A stretch of 64,000 nt of DNA. Source: Undaria pinnatifida (lineage: Eukaryota > Sar > Phaeophyceae > Laminariales > Alariaceae). The stretch spans positions 2,329,415 through 2,393,414 of the forward strand of contig JABAKD010000013.1 of assembly GCA_012845835.1 (NCBI GenBank). Direction: 5' to 3'. Shown piece after piece: positions 35,480 through 47,935 of the stretch (the first letter of the stretch is position 1; each line of letters begins with the position of its first letter). The notes under the pieces are model-generated. The model was given only the letters and a program-made list of their open reading frames with translations. It had not been told where the DNA came from and made no database searches. The position numbers and the translations under genes were made by a program.

Positions 35480-35800
35480 TCTTCGGCGTTGCTCCCGGCA
35501 TTGACCGTCGGCATTGACCCGGGGCATTGACCCTCGGCGTTGACCCCCGGTGTTGACCCCTGGTATTCGCCGCGGGCGTTGTCCCCGGGAATTATCCCCG
35601 GGGACATTACCCCTGAGGGCGTTGTCCCCGGGGACATTACCCCCGAGAGCATTGTCCCCGAGCATTGCCGCCAGAGTATTGTCACCGGGTATTCCCCACC
35701 GTGTATTGCCCTCCGGAATCGCTCCTGGGCATAATCACCAGGCGTTTTCCCCGGCATTGTCCGGCGGCGTTATTGCCCCCGGACATTTCTCCGCGGCTTT
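35480..35800. repeat. GTTGACCCCGG-type minisatellite right after the IPMS stop
   Basis: Units of about 14-16 bp (CGGCATTGACCC, GGCGTTGTCCCCGGG, GGACATTACCCCTGA) are repeated roughly twenty times, starting some 30 bp after TAA. The array therefore probably forms part of the 3' untranslated region. Confidence 0.85.
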
Positions 35801-36439
35801 TCCTCCCGGGCGGCGCTCGTCGTGGCGGTGGGCTGCTAACTTTTGTTTCTTTGTTGCGCTCTTGGCTCCGAAGACTCCCCCTGCGGCGGCAATCGCAGCT
35901 TCTGTTGTGTCTCCTAGGGGACCCGCCGCGCCATGGACTCGCTTGTTGGGCCGTTTGCGAGTTTTGAATGGGTCCGTGTTTGTTGGCGCTCGCTGTTTCA
36001 GCAACCTTCCGAGAGTGTTATCCGTACGGTATATATGCGCAGGGGGTCCACGGGTACATAACCGGGTGGTACTTGAATGCCCTAAAACAACCGGGTGTAG
36101 TACCCGGGTAACCAGCGTGATTCGCCTGACTACCTTCGCACCCTTTAAGCAGTTCGTGTATGGTGGTGACGCTTTGGTGGATTGGATGATGTGTGTCTCC
36201 TGGGCGGGTAGGCATGATATTTCTTCGACATGAGCGCCCTGGGCGCGCGTTATATCCCCTTCAGCTCTGCAAAAATTGTCTCGCACCAATTCCATGTAGC
36301 TTGTCTCCCAATCGTGGGTGCGGTGCTAAAGGGGTTACGGTCGCCATGGGGTTGCCGTATGGTTGCAGTGGTGGTCAGTGGTTGGGAGGGGTGGGCGGTT
36401 GGCTCCCGCGGCCCAAGCGCGGGTGGCCCCATCCTGTGT

Positions 36440-36960
36440 GTGGGACTCGTGTACCTCTTGGAAGGTTTGCTTTCGAGTTTTGATAGGTGCAGCCGGTGTC
36501 CTGGCTTACGGAATTCGTGTACGTCTTGCAAGGTTTGCTTTCGCATTTTACAATCGCAGCCGTTGTCACGAACCATGTAGCACGGGCTGCAGAAGACGGC
36601 AAGGCGCGGTTGTCGCCCTGTTTGCCCTAGCATTCGTCGTGGAAGTCGTGTACGTCTACGAAGGAAGTTTTTTTTTGAAGTTCATCGGCGCAGCCGAGAT
36701 CCTGGCACGTAGAAGTCGCGACGACTTAGAATATGTGCTTTCGAATTTGACAGGCTCAGCGAGAATCCTGAGCCTGTTGCCGCACCTGGAGGGCGCGACA
36801 AGGCACATTCTCTGCTCATTGTGCCCCAGCCTGCTTGACCTCGTGTACCTCGTAGGTCTTGAGGGGGAGTTGACCTGTGATAGGCGCGACGGGCGTCCCC
36901 AGCTGGCTATCATAGCACCGCCAAAGAACACGCCGACAGGCGCGTTGTTTCTTTTGCTCT
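36440..36960. repeat. Degenerate tandem repeat, unit about 75 bp
   Basis: The pattern TCGTGTACGTCTTG, AAGGTTTGCTTTCG, GCAGCCG, TCCTGGC recurs at about 36,447, 36,520, 36,645 and 36,730, with decay. Confidence 0.65.
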
Positions 36961-37842
36961 TTGTTCTCCGTCTGTACGTTGGAGCTTCGTATGCATCCTA
37001 CGGTTGATATAATAATCTGCCAGTGACGATTTATTTCACCACCTTGCGTTTTTGAACTTTCTCCATGGGAATTTACCAGCAGGAATGTGAGTAAGCAACT
37101 GACCAATTAGTATGTGAAGATATCTTTTTCCTCGCCCGGTCGGCTTGTTCCTCGAAGGGTATTCGGACGAAACCAAGCAAGACCCAAGCAAGGCGTCTGT
37201 CCCGCGCATCTCGACCCCACTCCCTCCCCCGCCTACGCGATGTTTTGCTTCAAGTAAACTCCGTCTCGAAAGCTTCGATTTTTCCTCGATTGTTGATTTT
37301 TCTGTTCACCCATTGCGCAACCCTCAAGAATTCCCAATATGTAGTCTCTGGATGTTGTGGTAAAAAATCAAAACAATCCCCAAATCCCCTGGTTTTGAAC
37401 TCTTACGTTTAGTCTAGGTCTAATTCCATCTATTTCTTGCCATCCCCTCCGACTAAACCCAAGTTTATAAGCTATTTAGCACTGTCGCTACGCAATCACT
37501 CATTATTTGGTCTGAGGTCTCAACCGGCACCTCTTAAATACTTGAAAATGCGTCCGTTGTCTCTCGCGAATTTCGGTACTAGGTGCTTGGTGCGCCTTCT
37601 TTTATTGGGCTCTGATCTGCTAACCGGCACTTTAATAGACCGGTCTGGTCGGGCACTTCGTGCTGTTGCACGTTGCTGCGTACATATCACAGGCCGTCCG
37701 CGCCTGTCACAACGAAATCTGCTAGCTGTTTTAGCTGTCTTTTTCATCTCACGACCTAGGTACTAGGTACTCGTATAGTCTACTGCTGTTGCTGCTGCAA
37801 AAACACAAGGCAGGTGTTAAAACACCGAGAATAACAAATTAG

Positions 37843-38750
37843 GGCACTCGTGACAAGGGAAAGGTACTCGGGTGTACGAACGGTCCGAACTTCCGTATCG
37901 ACTTCAGGACCTCACTAACTCTCATTGTTCGTGCGAACCTTGGCTACGAACTGCGAAGCACCCGCTAACACCCCGAGAAAAAACGGGCACTCGTCTCGAA
38001 ATTACGTCCTCAAGTACCTCCGCCTTGTCAAATCTGCCTGCCTTGTCCGCTGACACAGAATACAACACAAAAGAGAGTGCTCTGCATCACAGCGTCAACG
38101 CGGGACGACCATTGAAGCTGCCGCGCCGCCTCGCAATGAAAGCGCACGTTTCTCGCCGCCAAAAAAAACGGCGGACATGCGACTCGAACACCACCGCACG
38201 ACGACTACCGCTGGCAAAGGTGAGATGAATCTGCAGCGTAGTGCGGTGCTGTTCGGGTTGCATGTGCGCGTTTATTTACTAGCGGCGAGAAGCGATGCTT
38301 TAGAGTAGAGGTCGTCGAATGTTGTTGTTCAAGAAGAGATGTTGAAGTGTCGTCCGTTCGGCAGAGATGACATGAACCTGCAGCGGTAGTCGTCGTGCGG
38401 CGGTGTTCGGGTTGCATATCCACCGTTTTTTTTTGGCGCCGAGAAACGTGCGCTTTCAATGCGTGGCGGCGCGGCAGCTTCAGTTGTCGGCCCGCGTTGA
38501 CGCTGTGATGCAGAGCACCTCTGTTTTGTTGTATTCTGTGTCGGCGGACAAGGCAAAGCTTTGACAAGGCGGAGGTACTTGAGGGCGTAAATTCGAGACG
38601 AATGCCCGCTTTTTTCTCGGGATGCTAGCTGGTGCTTCGCAGTTCGTAGCCAAGGTTCGTACGAACAGTGCGAGTTAGTGAAGTCCTGACGCCGATACGG
38701 CAGTTCGAACAGTTCGTACGTACACCTTTCTCTTGTCAGTGCTGCTTGCT
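37843..38750. repeat. Giant inverted repeat, arms ~345-400 bp, loop ~150 bp
   Basis: The left arm (37,843-38,225) and right arm (38,380-38,750) are reverse complements over long blocks, e.g. AAGTACCTCCGCCTTGTCAA, GCTCTGCATCACAGCGTCAA and CGCACGACGACTACCGCTG, at roughly 85-90% by eye. Part of the arm recurs in direct orientation at 38,966-39,052. No transposase frame is present. It may be a foldback transposable element or an inverted duplication. Confidence 0.85.
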
Positions 38751-39169
38751 TTGTCCGCTGCGAACGCGCTGAGTCCTCCATGTGGTTGCCATGGATACGA
38801 CGGAAGAAGTCCAACATACAAACGTCGGCAACCACCATTCAGCCCTTCATGCTCTCGATCGCTTGTTAATCGGAGATGCCCTCCACAACAAGCTCGGGTG
38901 GAAGCGCGTACGGCGATATCGTACCGCGGTCTTGCTCATGAAATATAGCACAAACGGTAGCGAGCTCGCACTCGTACGTACGAACGGTTCCAATTTTCGT
39001 ATCGACGTCAAGACCCCACCAAAACTCGCATCGTTTGTACCAACCTTAGCATATTGGCCGCTGCGCATGTTGTATCCATCCTATCCGGCGGAGAACGCTC
39101 AACTTAAGGGCAGCTCCCGCTCTAAAGTCAAGAGAAACCGTCGTCTCGACCAAGCGCACCGCGGCAGTG

Positions 39170-40140
39170 TCCGTGGACCTCCATGGCATTCCACGGCCCT
39201 GTCCACGGCGTTCCACGGACAACCACGGACACTCCACGGGCAACCGTGGACCTTCCACGGGTTTCCACGGAATGCCGCGGCAAGAAGCTCAACGCCGTGG
39301 TGGCCCGTGGCACTAGCTATGGCATTTTCCACGACAATCTCCACGGCAAGGTCCACGGCAATCTCCACGCCAATCTCCCCGGCAGTCGTTACGGCAGCAC
39401 CCACGGCATACCGCGGCAAGCCGTGGTCACCGACGGAAACGTCTAAGGAAGCACCCACGGCAACACCCACGGACACACCCACGGACACACCCACGGACAC
39501 GCCTACGGAAACACCCACGGACTTGTCGGCGGAAACGTCCGCGGACATCCATGGGTAGGTCAACGAAAACACCCATTGCAAGACCCACGGCAAAACTCAT
39601 GGCCACGGGCCACGGCAAGACTCACGGCCACGGGCACGGACGGCCGTGGGCATGATTGGCACGACGGAGTTTGACACGGACAGAACCGCGGTACGTGCTG
39701 TGGTAATAGCTGCGGACTCCCACATGCTTCCGTGGAGGTCGCCGCGTATCGGAGGTTCGCCGTGGCAATGGACGCGGATGGCCACGGATGGCCGTGCAAA
39801 TTGCTTCGACTGAACGTCCGCGGAAACTGCCGTGACAATTCCCGCGTACATCCGCGGACTTCCGTGGTGATTGCCGCGTCGCCGTGGCAATGGCGGCGGA
39901 TGGCCGTGGAAATTGCAACGGCAGTTTCCGCGGATTTCCGCGGCTTGCCATGGTTGGTACGACGGAGTTTGCCTCGGAAAGAACCGGGGCTACGTGCCGT
40001 GGCCACAACTGTGGCATTTGCCGCGGAATTGCCATGACCCGTGGTACTTGCCGCGAAAACCCGCGGAGTTCCACGGTAGTCCGTGCCAACACCCACGGAA
40101 GTCCATCAACGTTCCGCGGTCAATGCCGCGGACCTCCGCT
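39170..40140. repeat. CCACGG/CCGCGG-rich minisatellite region
   Basis: Nearly 1 kb is dominated by CCACGG, CCGCGG or the complement CCGTGG every 8-15 bp, including a clean (ACACCCACGGAC)n block at 39,455-39,530. The left half favours CCACGG, while the right half mixes both strands. It gives open frames in all six phases. Confidence 0.85.
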
Positions 40141-40639
40141 AAAAGGTCAAGTAGTGTGCATCCTCGACTTTGTGCTACACACTACTACTGCCTGGATATG
40201 TAATAATGTTTCAATTATCACTCGGCGGCGTGGTTGCCCTTGTCTTGTGATGAGGGCCGAACCTCGGCGAGTATGACAAAAATCAACCCGTAATACTGAA
40301 GGTCATTCTTCGCGTATGCACGTTGCAGGCTACTAGGAGTGCTGCAGTAACATTATTATCCGACCTGTACGGTGGTAGTGGTTAGTTTCGTTGTCTGTCA
40401 AATACGACGACAAAACGGCCTTTGTTTTTAGATTCAATTTTTGAGGAGACATTCTTCGTGCTGCGGCTGTCTATTTTCGCATTTTCACAAGGTGATGAAT
40501 ACAATTTGATCGATTGTTTCTTTCCGGGTGGTAATAATCTGACGGAGGTGATACATCAATCAGCCGACGCAATGAGTTTTTTTGTTCGGATCGCCTAGAA
40601 TATAAACATCGTCACATCTTCGTTGACAAGTGGGCAGGG

Positions 40640-42900
40640 TTGCTTGGAAAGGGAAAGATTGCTGCGTTGAAAACGAGTCAACCAACGCCGTCTTCATGCG
40701 ACGTAGATTTACTGCGCAACGTGTTTGCGGCCCGGCTTGCGGTTTGCATGCTCACGGCGTTCTCGCGTACAGGCTCGCGGATCCCGGTTGTGGTCGCCCA
40801 CACGATTCAGCTGCGGGATTTGCGTTTTGGAATCGGCTGTTTGTGTTCGAGATTGTTTGGAACGTTTTTTTACTTTGGCTCAAAAAACGTTGAAAAACGT
40901 AAAAGTTGTTGTCTTCCTGGCTCTCAACCTACATACCGCCAGCCCAGAAAATACCCATCATCAGTCCGCCCCAGGCGTGTTTGTTCCTATTGTCTTGCCC
41001 TGTCAGCTCGATCTATATTTATCACGCGGCACGGGATTTCGTGCGATGGCCCCGCCGGCTCCGCACATTTAGTTACTAGCGGGTTAGATTCATCTCGCAC
41101 GAAGCCAAATGACGTACGCTGTAGTCTACGCCAGTTGCATCTGGAATGGGTAGACGTAAGCCATATACATATTATACATGCGCAGCAGCATTGAGCATCA
41201 TATAGCAGCAGCAGTAGCGATGAAGCGTCACTGGGACCCGCGTGCAGAGCAACCCCTCTGCACGCTTTGCGAACAATAAGGATAATTCAGTGTAACCCCC
41301 TACCCCGGCCCCCAACAAGAGGAGTGCATGTTGAGCGTAGAGTCGGGGTACCCCTAATTTTTTTCCGATTTGAGAGAGGGCTGTATAGTCCATGTGGTCG
41401 TCGTTCGACATTAGAGTGGATGCACGTCTGAGTTTTATCCCTACTGATAACCGTACAACTTCGGACCATTGGCATTGTTCCCAGAACGAAGATGTTACGA
41501 ATAATTGGTCTGGGCTGTCAACCGTTTCGTCACAGTAAACTGACGCCTCACTCTTACACGTGGTAATTGTATCACACATTCTGTAGTAGTAGTGTGCTAA
41601 CCAACCCGAGCACTAGGCGAGAACGGCCGTCACGCTTACTTTAAGTACCGTACAGCGCCGGGGAAATAAAATAATTCGCAACACAACCAAACGGCACAAG
41701 GGTTGGGGAATCACAGATCGTGGGAGGAGATATTCGTATACGAGTATTCAGTGAAGGCACCGGTCAATAATATCCGATACTGTGTAGGATATATTCGTAC
41801 ACAGCGACCGTATTGGTAGAGGTAAGGCTTGGTCGCAGCGTCAGCAATAGCAAGAAACCAGCAGGCGGTAACTAGGCAGTAGTGCCAGCTCGCTCAAATA
41901 TATCAAGGGCGGTCTGAAATCCGGACGCCGCATCATTCCGCAAAGATTTCCATCTCATCATGGTAGTAAGAAGGGTAGGTCGTACGTACGGGCGTGGATA
42001 TGAGAAGCACGGACGCGGAACAGTTGTACCAGTGTGTGTGGGGGGCAGACAGAGGGCACGCGGCCGAGAGCTGTAACCAGGTGCACGGCGCACTTGTTTG
42101 CGGTTAGCGCGCAAGGTGGGTGGATCTCTGCCAACGAGTACAAATCCCGGTGTAAGCGACTGCGAAGAAATACCCACACATTGCAAACGAAAGTGGCCGC
42201 CGATGACTGCCCGAAATACACCATTCCAGCAATTCATAGCGGAGGGCAGGGCCGAGATATAACTAAACATGGCGACTTATCTCCACAACAGGGGTCAACG
42301 AACTCATGACGCCACATTGCACCACACAGCGTTACCATTACATAGTTGTGAGACGATGAACAATGTACAGAGGCGCGGGTATGTGACGCACAGGTGCACA
42401 ACTTTCATACCACAGAAACGGGTCTATGCAGAGGGTACGCGATCGCGAGCAATATCCGGGTACATGGCATACCGGTCTGCGGTTTGAAAGTACCACGCAC
42501 GGGGTATGCGGCGACGAGAAAACAGCCAGACACCGAAACGAAAGTGGCCGCTGGCGAATGCCAAAATCACATTAATTTCAGCGGTGCCGTCGCGGAAGAG
42601 CGAGGGATATACGTATCGATATCAGCGATTTGCAAGCTAAAAACATTCGGCGTACACGCTGACGACTCGGAAGCACAGGGAGAGCAGGCTTGTCTCGATA
42701 TATCACAACTAAGGGCATGTGGGGACCACAGTTGTGCGACTTGCGCGCGCAAAGAAATGTTGTTTGTATATTACGGGACGGGGTCGGCGTTTACGAGTTC
42801 CTCCTCGCATCTCATAGGGGCACATCCGCGGAAATCTCGTATAACCGAAAAAAATGCCTGAAGCCCGTTGTTTTGAACCGGATCTCCTCGGCCGCCGACG
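40640..42900. other. No gene recognised; one internal duplication
   Basis: Segments near 42,180-42,260 and 42,537-42,612 share CGAAAGTGGCCGC, GATGACTGCC/GCGAATGCC and a GAGGGATAT-like end, about 352 bp apart, so they are old duplicates. No domain was recognised in the open frames. Confidence 0.4.
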
Positions 42901-42989
42901 CTTTTGTCCTCGCCGAGATTTAAGCAGTCAACACGCCACGGTGACTGGTGAATTGGGCAAACGTGGCGGGCCCGGAGGTCCCTGAGCGA

Positions 42990-44195
42990 CCACGTTTGAC
43001 CCAGGCGCTGCCCGTCGTGGAAACGAAACCGCGCCTGGTTCACGATGCCCGTCCACACAATGTGGCATGCGGGAAGGCCACGCTTTCCATGGATACGGTA
43101 GCGTGGGTTGCTCTTGTGGCGCCTGAAGGTTAGGTCTGGCTTGACGATTCATCGTGCTTTTACCATGTGCTCTTGCATCAGCGTCGTGACCGTTATTCGG
43201 GCGACGGTACCAGTGCGTAGGATGCGTATTGGATGTGTTGCCGTTTGGGCGATGCCATAGTCCGCACGTTTACCACACACTGAGCGAGGTGAAGGTGGAG
43301 TTTCTGCGGCCGAAGGGCATTCCCGCGCTAGGGTACAATATCGGTTGGCACACGTGCAGAGCCCGCACGGACAAGCCAAGCGGTTGCAGAGGTTGGCCGA
43401 CCCCGAAGCGATCCACGTTTTTATCGATGCGCGCGGGTATTTCCTGCCCGAAGTGAAGTGCGACCCGCGCCCGGCTAAGGTGCAGCGATACCTGGGAAGG
43501 CTGTGCGACCCAAAAACGGCCTCGTTCCTTGCCTTCCACAATAAGATGAATAAGCTACATAATGTCTTGCGCGCGCCCGTCTAAGCGAGGGGGCTGTCCT
43601 ATCGAACGCTTGAATGCATCACGTAGACGTGCATTGATATGGCATTAGCTATCCGGCCAGCGTCACCGTGGACACACACCATGTTCACAATGCTCTCGAA
43701 GCTAGAGAGGTCGGAGTTGCGACACCGACCTGTGGCAAGACGAGCGTTTGGACTTCCGAAGGGAATTCACCCAGTGAGTGGGCATCTCGTCGTCCTCGCA
43801 TTAAGGCAGGGGGCACAACACGTCCCGGCCGCCCCCACCGAGGTCGCGACCGACGCATCCTCCACCGCATGCGGGGGAGTGGTGAACACCGCAACGGGAC
43901 CGTGCCGCGCGGTAGAGGTCTTCCCGGGAAATAGACTGAGTCGGCACATCAACAGTTATGGTATGTTTCCATTGTAGAACACGCTGCTCCATGTTTTTAC
44001 GCGACACCCCGATGCCTTACGGCGGGACAGCTCCTGGTCGATGTAGACAACCAATCGGTCGTGGACGCTTTCCGGAAGGGTCAAGCACAAGACCCCGTGT
44101 CGCATGCGCTCTTAGTTCAGATGTGTATTCTCCAGGTCGAGTTCGGCTTTATGTCGTCCGGCCAAGGCTGCGGTAGCGGGGGTGCCCCCATTTTC
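42990..44195 (+). pseudogene. Retrotransposon reverse transcriptase/RNase H relic
   Basis: Fragments in changing frames follow retroelement order: KPRLVHDARPHN (palm start, about 43,020), LPFGRCHSPHVYHTL (about 43,238), GYFLPEVKCDPRPAKVQRYL (thumb/tether, about 43,435), TDASSTACGG (RNase H first Asp, about 43,849), HINSYG (about 43,949) and DNQSVVDAFRKGQ (about 44,047). The YxDD box is degraded (GYNIG in its place) and at least four frame changes separate the pieces, so it is dead. The layout fits DIRS/Ngaro-like or Ty3-like elements; no long terminal repeats or recombinase were seen. Confidence 0.7.
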
Positions 44196-44204
44196 ATTAC
44201 GGAT

Positions 44205-44450
44205 TTTGTTCCATCATACTCGGACGAGTGACTCTGTACCTCACGGAGAAAAATACTTACCAGGTTTTTAGTTTTTCGGCGCAACAGTAGTGTAGCTTAC
44301 CATGACATTGCGGGTTTACATAGCAAACATTAGAACGATACACGAAATATTAAGACCGCAAAGGAACAACAGGGCCACTCGCGCGCGAGTGACCCCAAGA
44401 GACGGCAAAAAGCGCCGAAAAAATGTCCCCCTTACCGTGGCTTGAGAACT
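44205..44450 (+). mobile_element. Palindrome-core element (GAGTGAC family)
   Basis: It aligns with 59,905-60,130 from CGAGTGACTCTGTACCTCAC to the core ACTCGCGCGCGAGTGACCCC, and on to CCCCCTTACCGTGGC versus CCCCCTACCGTAGC. No coding frame. Confidence 0.7.
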
Positions 44451-44464
44451 TAACCAAACCGGGG

Positions 44465-44600
44465 CATCACGGAGGACCATGGGGTCCCTCATGGAACACC
44501 ATGGTGTTTTCCATGGCGTCGTATAAGTACCCCATGAGGTCTCATGGTGGCTGTCGTGGGATTTCCCGTGGGGTCTTCATGGGGCAACCATGGACCACGA
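44465..44600. repeat. CCATGG-rich patch
   Basis: Nine or so CATGG/CCATG motifs at 8-20 bp spacing, similar in style to the CCACGG region at 39-40 kb with a C-to-T change. Confidence 0.6.
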
Positions 44601-45129
44601 AACAGCTTGCGATAAAAATTGTCCAATATTGTTGATCGTTGCCTCACTCGAGCGAATACCTTCTATCCCCTCTAACGCGGTCTGCTGGAATAGGATGCGT
44701 GTCTGATGTGCAACGTAAGAAGCTGCACTAAACGCGTATGATGCTGGTACTCATTGATATGCGGGTTCAGCGTTGTTTCGCTCCCTGAAATTCGCGCCGT
44801 ACTACTGCGGCTTGGAATGAGAGAAGCTTGCCGAAGAAATGCGGGCAGGCTTTGACGAGGTGGGCGACAAGAGCGACGGAGAGTGAGGGGCTGATTGAAC
44901 AGTGGTGTAGGAGGGCGAAGGGTGAAAATACACTAAGAGACAGAATTTTCACCCTTTCTTTGATATACACCAAATTGACCTTAATTTGACTTGACTGACC
45001 ACAAATTACTAGGTTTTAGTGTGGAACAATCGGCCCTCCACCGTTGACAGCACACGTTTCCCTTCCTTTGACATGACTCCCGACATCTATCGTGGGTAGA
45101 CCGGCGTCCGCGGTGATTCAACAGTAAGC

Positions 45130-45375
45130 CGCGTAACAATTGACTATTACGGTCAAAGTTGTAGGTTCGAATCTCACAAGGGCCTCTTTCTTACAAGTCG
45201 ACAGACCGAGAGCGCGAGAGCGTGAGTTGGCGAAATTCGATGCAAATCGACAAGCATATAAAGCTGAAAAGTGAGAATCGTAGACCCTATGCGCGACAAA
45301 AACGAAGGCACGTACCGGGGGGAAAAAGGGAAGACACACCTGTGACCATGGCTTGTCCCGCTTGGCCAGAAGGAC
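45130..45375 (+). mobile_element. SINE family B copy with tRNA-like head
   Basis: The head has a near-canonical B box (GGTTCGAATCTC, about 45,164) and a possible A-box block (TAAGCCGCGTAAC). The body has GAGAGCGCGAGAGCGTGAGT, CCCTATGCGCGACAAAAACG and CACCTGTGACCATGGCTTGT, shared with the other two copies. Confidence 0.75.
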
Positions 45376-45839
45376 CGCACTGAGGGTAAAACCTCTTACG
45401 AGATGAGCTGGAGGGCGCAAGCAAGAGATGATCAAAAACATACCTGGTGAGAAAAAACGAACAAAAGTGCGCGTTTCGCTTGTGGAGTTGAGAGTGGGCA
45501 GCTAAAATCTAATGTACGCTGAGCTCTTCGTCCTCGCCTCAAGATCTCAAACGGTTCTCGATCCATTACTCAAAATCCAATCCATTCTCATCAATTCTAT
45601 CAATCTAGAACGTGTCGTCATGCACATACGGGCGAGATCCAGCTTATGCCCGAAAACGTTACATAACCAACTGTACGCAACTGACGCTGCACAAACAAGG
45701 ACGTTCGTACATTAAATGACCCTGGGCGGATATGTTCATTAGGTACCAACGTCCAAGATCATGGGCAAGGCATACTTGGGATTATTTATCTGGGGGGCAC
45801 GCGCGGTACCGACGGAAAAGGGTCGCATTTTTTTACCGT

Positions 45840-46030
45840 GGAAACGGGAATGGGACGGGAATATGGGAAGCCATTTGGTTGCCGGAACAGGATAGGAGAA
45901 CACGATTTCTTGGTGAGACGGGACGAGATCGGGGAACAGGTCAGGAAATCGTACGGGAAATTGTCTGGAAATCGGTCGGGAATGTCGCCGGGGATGTCGC
46001 CGGGAGGGGGAATGGTCGGGAATGCTTAGC
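45840..46030. repeat. CGGGAA-rich degenerate minisatellite
   Basis: Repeated ACGGGAAT/TCGGGAAT motifs; a second patch is at 47,090-47,345. Confidence 0.6.
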
Positions 46031-47694
46031 TTGTTCTGCTTGAGCCGCCATAGCAGACAGACCTGCAGGCACCATCTATCTCCACAACGCCCATGCTTGT
46101 CTTGTAGGGTGCGCGTGTGTTTCTGGTTTCTTTGAGAACTCCTACTGGTAATTGACAGCTGACATCCCCCCCCTCCTCGCCTTTTTTCCTTTTTTTATTT
46201 TTATGTCAATATTTTGGTGTAAAAAACTTGAAAAAAAATGTTGTAAAAAAGCAACTCTCCTCATTTTTGAATCAACACAGGCGGGGAAATACCATACTCA
46301 TTAGATACAATAGCTGTCGCTAAAACGAGCGACAGCTGATAGATGTAACTGTCGTCAGACGTGTGCGTCCACGGGCCATAGTGTCTGCTGTCGCCCTTCT
46401 GGCGTTGGCGCAGGGACCGAGTTTGGGTCAATGGCCCCCAACGGACGTCTCTTCATGATAACCTATTCTCACCACGAGACAGCAGTAGATACACTCAGCG
46501 GACACACCCCTAGCGGGCACGCACTCTCATGCCCGCTCTCCGCTGGCCACTATTGTCGCCCGCTTCGCCCGTTGTCTGTGTGCTGCCCGCTGTGTGAGCG
46601 CTGTGTGCCGGCTGTGTGAGCGGTGTGTGCTGCTGTTTTTGCCCGTGTGGTCTGCTGTGTGTGATTTGTTGCTCCGTGGTGGTCTGCCTCCACTTGCAGT
46701 CTAAAATCGAATGATCCCACACTGAAATCAAGTTTAGTCGAAGATACGCACGCAAACTATTTTTTTTCCATGGGAGCCTAGACTATATCGCGAGGCCCAG
46801 GTGTAGATTAGAAACTCGATTCGCTCGAATAAAATGATCTGTTGTTGTAGTGTGCAGCAGTCCAGAAATATCTCCCCTCTGTTGTTGCATCCAAAGGCGC
46901 ATAGAATAATACCATTAGTTACAGGTTGCCGTGGTGGGAAAGGGGAGAAGAGCCTGCTGAAGATAAAAAAGATGTGACGTGCAAGAAAAAAAAAAGTTGA
47001 ACCCATGGCGAGATGGTCGAATGTTAGGAAAAGGAGAATCTGGTTGTACATGGCAATAACGCAATAACTGCCCTAGCATTGCGATGCGGGATGGGAGAAA
47101 CTGTGTACTAACGTCGTGAGATGGGAACAACTGGCCTGGCAATGGGACGGAAAACAGTCGGGAAGGGAACATGCAGGGGGATGGCAAACACTCGGGACGG
47201 GAACAAGACACCCTACCGCGGGGCGGTGCTATAGAGACGATGTTGGAACGGAAACCAAGGACGGGAACGGTCGGTAAAACGCGGTCGGAACGAAATATCA
47301 CACGCTTGCCAGTTTCCGTCTTGACCGCATTTTCCCGTCCTGGCCTGTACCGCGCGTGCCCCTGCTTCTTTTTAGCTATTAATCCCTTTTCGAGTAATAT
47401 GTAGTAGGTGGCGTTTCGCCAGCAAACACAGTTGCGTCCACCGTGCCGAACGAAAAAAACGTGCGAACATGGTGCACCGAAACTTGAGGCCCTTTAGATA
47501 CCGTTTTCCCTCGATCGCGAGGTCTCTCAAAAGAGCTATCTACCGTATGTATTCGGGCCTCGGGGAGCACGGACATAGAGCAGTAGTACGAAAGGTCCCA
47601 TGTAGGACGATTAGCCTGCAAGTAAGTGGCAAAATATTGTACAATACAGCAGTACTTACTAAGATAAGAAACCACGCACAAAAAAAGTGCGAAT

Positions 47695-47935
47695 GGTGCT
47701 CAAAGGAAAACAAGCAAATACTTCGACAGACATGGTCTGGAGTTAAAGTGTGTTCGTTCGTATTTGTGTTCTGTGCTACAACAGGTATACGTTACCAGCC
47801 AATCAAGTCAAATGTTCAAAGGGAAACAAGCAAATACCTCGAGAGACATGATACTGGTGTTATAGTGTGTTCGTAGGTGTCCCGTACTACGCAACAGGTA
47901 TACGATAGCGCATAATACCAACCAAATCAAATGGA
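47695..47935. repeat. ~118-bp tandem duplication
   Basis: AACAAGCAAATACTTCGACA, TATAGTGTGTTCGT and CAACAGGTATACG recur at 47,707 and 47,827 with about 80% identity by eye. Confidence 0.7.

Noticed and set aside
38782-40276. Several 100-260 codon ORFs in the CCACGG region
   Set aside because: A period-3-compatible GC-rich repeat keeps many frames open at once; no frame stands out.
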